In this document: in pieces, positions 24,844-25,921 of the stretch | Numbering within the stretch: the first letter of the stretch is position 1 | How the letters are laid out: each line of letters opens with the position of its first letter | NCBI GenBank assembly: GCA_905236275.1 | Contig: CAJOPI010000365.1 | Span: forward strand, 1-25,921 | Origin: an uncultured Lachnospiraceae bacterium | GTDB taxonomy: Bacteria > Bacillota > Clostridia > Lachnospirales > Lachnospiraceae | Direction of reading: 5' to 3' | DNA: 25,921 nt | The notes under the pieces: generated by a model | What the model was told of the DNA's origin: nothing | Databases searched by the model: none | The model's input: only the letters and a program-made list of their open reading frames with translations | Made by a program: the position numbers and the translations under genes

Positions 24844-25024
24844 TCCCCCTTATGCGCTTTCGCATTTTTTCAGAGATAGCAAGTCCTGCCGCATCATCGC
24901 CGGCTCTGTTAATTCTGTAGCCAGATGATAGTTTTTCGGAAGATTTTGAACGCTTGTCAGTTGTGATTCCCAACTGTCGCTGTGAATACATTGCTGCCAG
25001 ATTGTGTTGAATTGCCATGTTCAT
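24824..25024 (-). CDS. Flagellin N-terminal fragment
   Basis: 66 residues as read. Residues 1-58 are a normal flagellin D0 and start of D1: [30 protein letters not shown] and [13 protein letters not shown]. After that the frame slips at the G-run and ends in a few unrelated residues (IASGRG) at a TAA. Alone it could not build a filament. It carries the promoter and ribosome site of the gene. Confidence 0.8.
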   Translation of the reverse strand: MNMAIQHNLAAMYSQRQLGITTDKRSKSSEKLSSGYRINRAGDDAAGLAISEKMRKRIRGIASGRG

Positions 25025-25119
25025 ATCTTTTGACCTCCGTTGCGTGATACTGTGTAACTCTTCACAATTTAAGATTTACATGAGCAATTTTAAAAGATGA
25101 TTACGTTTTATTGTATACT

Positions 25120-25147
25120 ATATCGGAATAGTTATAACTAAACTTTA
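25120..25147 (-). promoter_or_regulatory. Sigma-D/sigma-28 type flagellin promoter
   Basis: On the minus strand TAAA (25144-25147), a 16-base spacer, and TCCGATAT (25120-25127). The consensus for the flagellar sigma factor in Gram-positive bacteria is TAAA, 14-16 bases, GCCGATAT; only the first base of the -10 differs. It lies about 95 bases before the flagellin start and implies expression late in flagellar assembly. Confidence 0.8.
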
Positions 25148-25191
25148 GTGATAAATATATAATTATTTAAATTAGTACAATTTTAAAATTA

Positions 25192-25225
25192 AAAAGAACC
25201 ATGTTGTTTTCGGTATGGTTCTTTT
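25192..25225 (-). terminator. Intrinsic terminator after the XRE gene
   Basis: Exact 11-bp arms AAAAGAACCAT (25192-25202) and ATGGTTCTTTT (25215-25225) around a 12-base loop. On the minus strand the second arm ends in a run of T. It lies 30 bases after the XRE stop and before the flagellin promoter, separating the two transcripts. It is A/T symmetrical and could work in both directions. Confidence 0.75.
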
Positions 25226-25254
25226 CTATAGAGTATATAAACTTTAGGGGATTT

Positions 25255-25656
25255 TTAGATTATGTCTATTATTTTCAGAATTTTCTTTTTGAAAATATTG
25301 TCGCGGTTTTTTAGCTTGTTTAGTATCCGTTTATCAAGAGAACTGTCAATGATAGCGTCATAACTGCTTTTTGGAATCGTGTTTTTCGGGTTATCATCAT
25401 TAGCCATGGCATCGGTTTTGCTTGCAGAGGAAGAATAGTAATACTCATCATCAAGGAAACAGTCTACGCTGCAATGAAGAATATTTGCAATGTGAACCAA
25501 CGCAGTAAGTGAGGGGTTGGCACGTCCGCATTCAATATTTGATACGTGGCTGGGATTAACATCAAGCATATTTGCAACATATTCCTGTGTAAGATGTAGT
25601 TTCTTACGACGTGAACGAATTTTGTTACCTATTATAATGAAATTTAGTTCCTTCAT
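25255..25656 (-). CDS. XRE-family helix-turn-helix regulator
   Basis: Small predicted DNA-binding protein of 133 residues. Residues about 5-65 form a Cro/CI-type domain: GNKIRSRRKKLHLTQEYVAN, MLDVNPSHVSNIECGRANPS and LTALVHIANILHCSVDCFLD, with the usual LTQEYVA and SHVSNIE recognition pattern. The C-terminal about 65 residues are Ser/Asp/Lys-rich and unlike any domain I know; they may bind a partner or dimerise. I place the start at the ATG at 25656, 12 bases after AAAGG (25669-25673); the in-frame TTG four codons upstream touches that site directly and is less likely. It is transcribed towards the flagellin gene but separated by a terminator. The target is unknown; self-regulation is plausible given the repeats in front. 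Confidence 0.9.
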   Translation of the reverse strand: MKELNFIIIGNKIRSRRKKLHLTQEYVANMLDVNPSHVSNIECGRANPSLTALVHIANILHCSVDCFLDDEYYYSSSASKTDAMANDDNPKNTIPKSSYDAIIDSSLDKRILNKLKNRDNIFKKKILKIIDII

Positions 25657-25697
25657 AATAATTATCAACCTTTATAAGACAAAACATTATTTATTCG

Positions 25698-25719
25698 TAA
25701 TCAATATTAGTTGATTATA
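25698..25719 (-). promoter_or_regulatory. Possible XRE promoter -10 overlapped by an inverted repeat
   Basis: On the minus strand TATAAT (25714-25719) has no good -35 at 17-18 bases. An exact inverted repeat TAATCAA (25698-25704) and TTGATTA (25711-25717), 6 bases apart, overlaps it. A related pair, TAATCAA at 25761-25767 and TGATT at 25776-25780, lies further upstream. Overlap of -10 and repeat is what an autorepressor site would look like. Confidence 0.4.
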
Positions 25720-25829
25720 AATATGAAAATAAGTCGCTAATAAAAATGTTTTGCTATAGCTAATCAAATAGTTGCTGATTTGAATTTTATGATTACAGAA
25801 ATTAAAGGCTATGATAATGACTGCTTTTT

Positions 25830-25838
25830 TGTTATAAT
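25830..25838 (+). promoter_or_regulatory. Possible extended -10 promoter reading out of the window
   Basis: TGT followed by TATAAT (25833-25838) on the + strand in an AT-rich stretch without a gene. No clear -35 is seen 17 bases upstream. It may drive a gene beyond the right edge. I see no open frame worth calling between 25669 and 25921. Confidence 0.25.
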
Positions 25839-25921
25839 AATATTGATATGTTTATGAATGGTTTTTAAATATATAGTAAACGACATAAGTATTTTTACTT
25901 AAAACTACACAGTGTGCGAAG

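Larger units (their letters stand above)
22825..25024 (-). pseudogene. fliC: Flagellin gene interrupted by a single-base frameshift
   Basis: The whole gene encodes flagellin, the filament subunit exported by the flagellar type III system. The N-terminal frame (25024 down to 24824) and the main frame (24843 down to 22825) overlap and together have every conserved flagellin end. The break is at a run of five G on the minus strand (C at 24845-24849). With four G the text would read I-R-G-L-R-Q-G and continue in frame, giving 732 residues. The start ATG at 25024 is 9 bases after GGAGG (25034-25038); an ATG two codons later is also possible. Both halves look well preserved with no other stop, so this is either a recent mutation, a switchable tract, or a sequencing error. 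I cannot tell these apart. Confidence 0.85.

Noticed and set aside
24824..24850. Programmed ribosomal frameshift in flagellin
   Set aside because: No slow codon, stop at the slip site, internal ribosome-site-like signal or known example in flagellins; a +1 shift at AGG-GGG is not a recognised site.
25739..25921. Gene in the right-end AT-rich stretch
   Set aside because: Only very short frames on either strand; nothing with a ribosome site and adequate length.

Overview
The window looks like a chromosomal segment of a Gram-positive anaerobe of the class Clostridia, most likely a motile Lachnospiraceae member. This rests on three things: the gene order fabK-fabD-fabG-fabF-fabZ with a fused accD-accA; the conserved block asp23-nusB-xseA-xseB-ispA-dxs-tlyA-nadK-argR-recN; and AGGAGG-type ribosome binding sites throughout. 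I cannot name the genus. No rRNA, tRNA, CRISPR array, insertion sequence or prophage is visible.

Region 1 (81-9150, all +): aspS is followed, with an overlapping start, by an unrecognised 115-residue protein and then by a compact type II fatty-acid synthesis cluster: fabK, fabD, fabG, fabF, fabZ, an accD-accA fusion and fabH. Together they cover malonyl-CoA formation (carboxyltransferase half), malonyl transfer to ACP, initiation and the four-step elongation cycle. The acyl carrier protein, biotin carboxyl carrier protein and biotin carboxylase are not here and must be elsewhere. A near-perfect 21-bp palindrome sits just after fabH.

Region 2 (9151-12225, +): prfC (release factor 3, probably starting at a GTG) is followed one base later by a lipoprotein with a transglutaminase-like Cys-His-Asp domain.

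Region 3 (12226-22710, +): a good vegetative promoter starts a long run of tightly spaced or overlapping housekeeping genes: asp23, nusB, xseA, xseB, ispA, dxs, tlyA, nadK, argR, recN and finally glgA. It ends at a strong GC-rich terminator. Genes that flank this block in endospore formers (spoIIIA operon before asp23, spoIVB and spo0A after recN) are absent from their usual places, which suggests a lineage that does not sporulate or has rearranged.

Region 4 (22711-25921): the strand switches. On the minus strand lie a large flagellin gene with a sigma-D/sigma-28-type promoter and, upstream of it, a small XRE-family regulator with its own terminator and possible operator repeats. The flagellin frame is broken by one extra base in a run of five G; removing it restores a 732-residue protein with normal ends and a very large, cysteine-containing central domain. 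The last 250 bases are AT-rich and hold no convincing gene.

Most of the window is ordinary core genome. The points most worth a second look are the flagellin frameshift and its unusual central domain, the XRE gene and its repeats, the AccD-AccA fusion, the unknown gene between aspS and fabK, and the palindrome after fabH.
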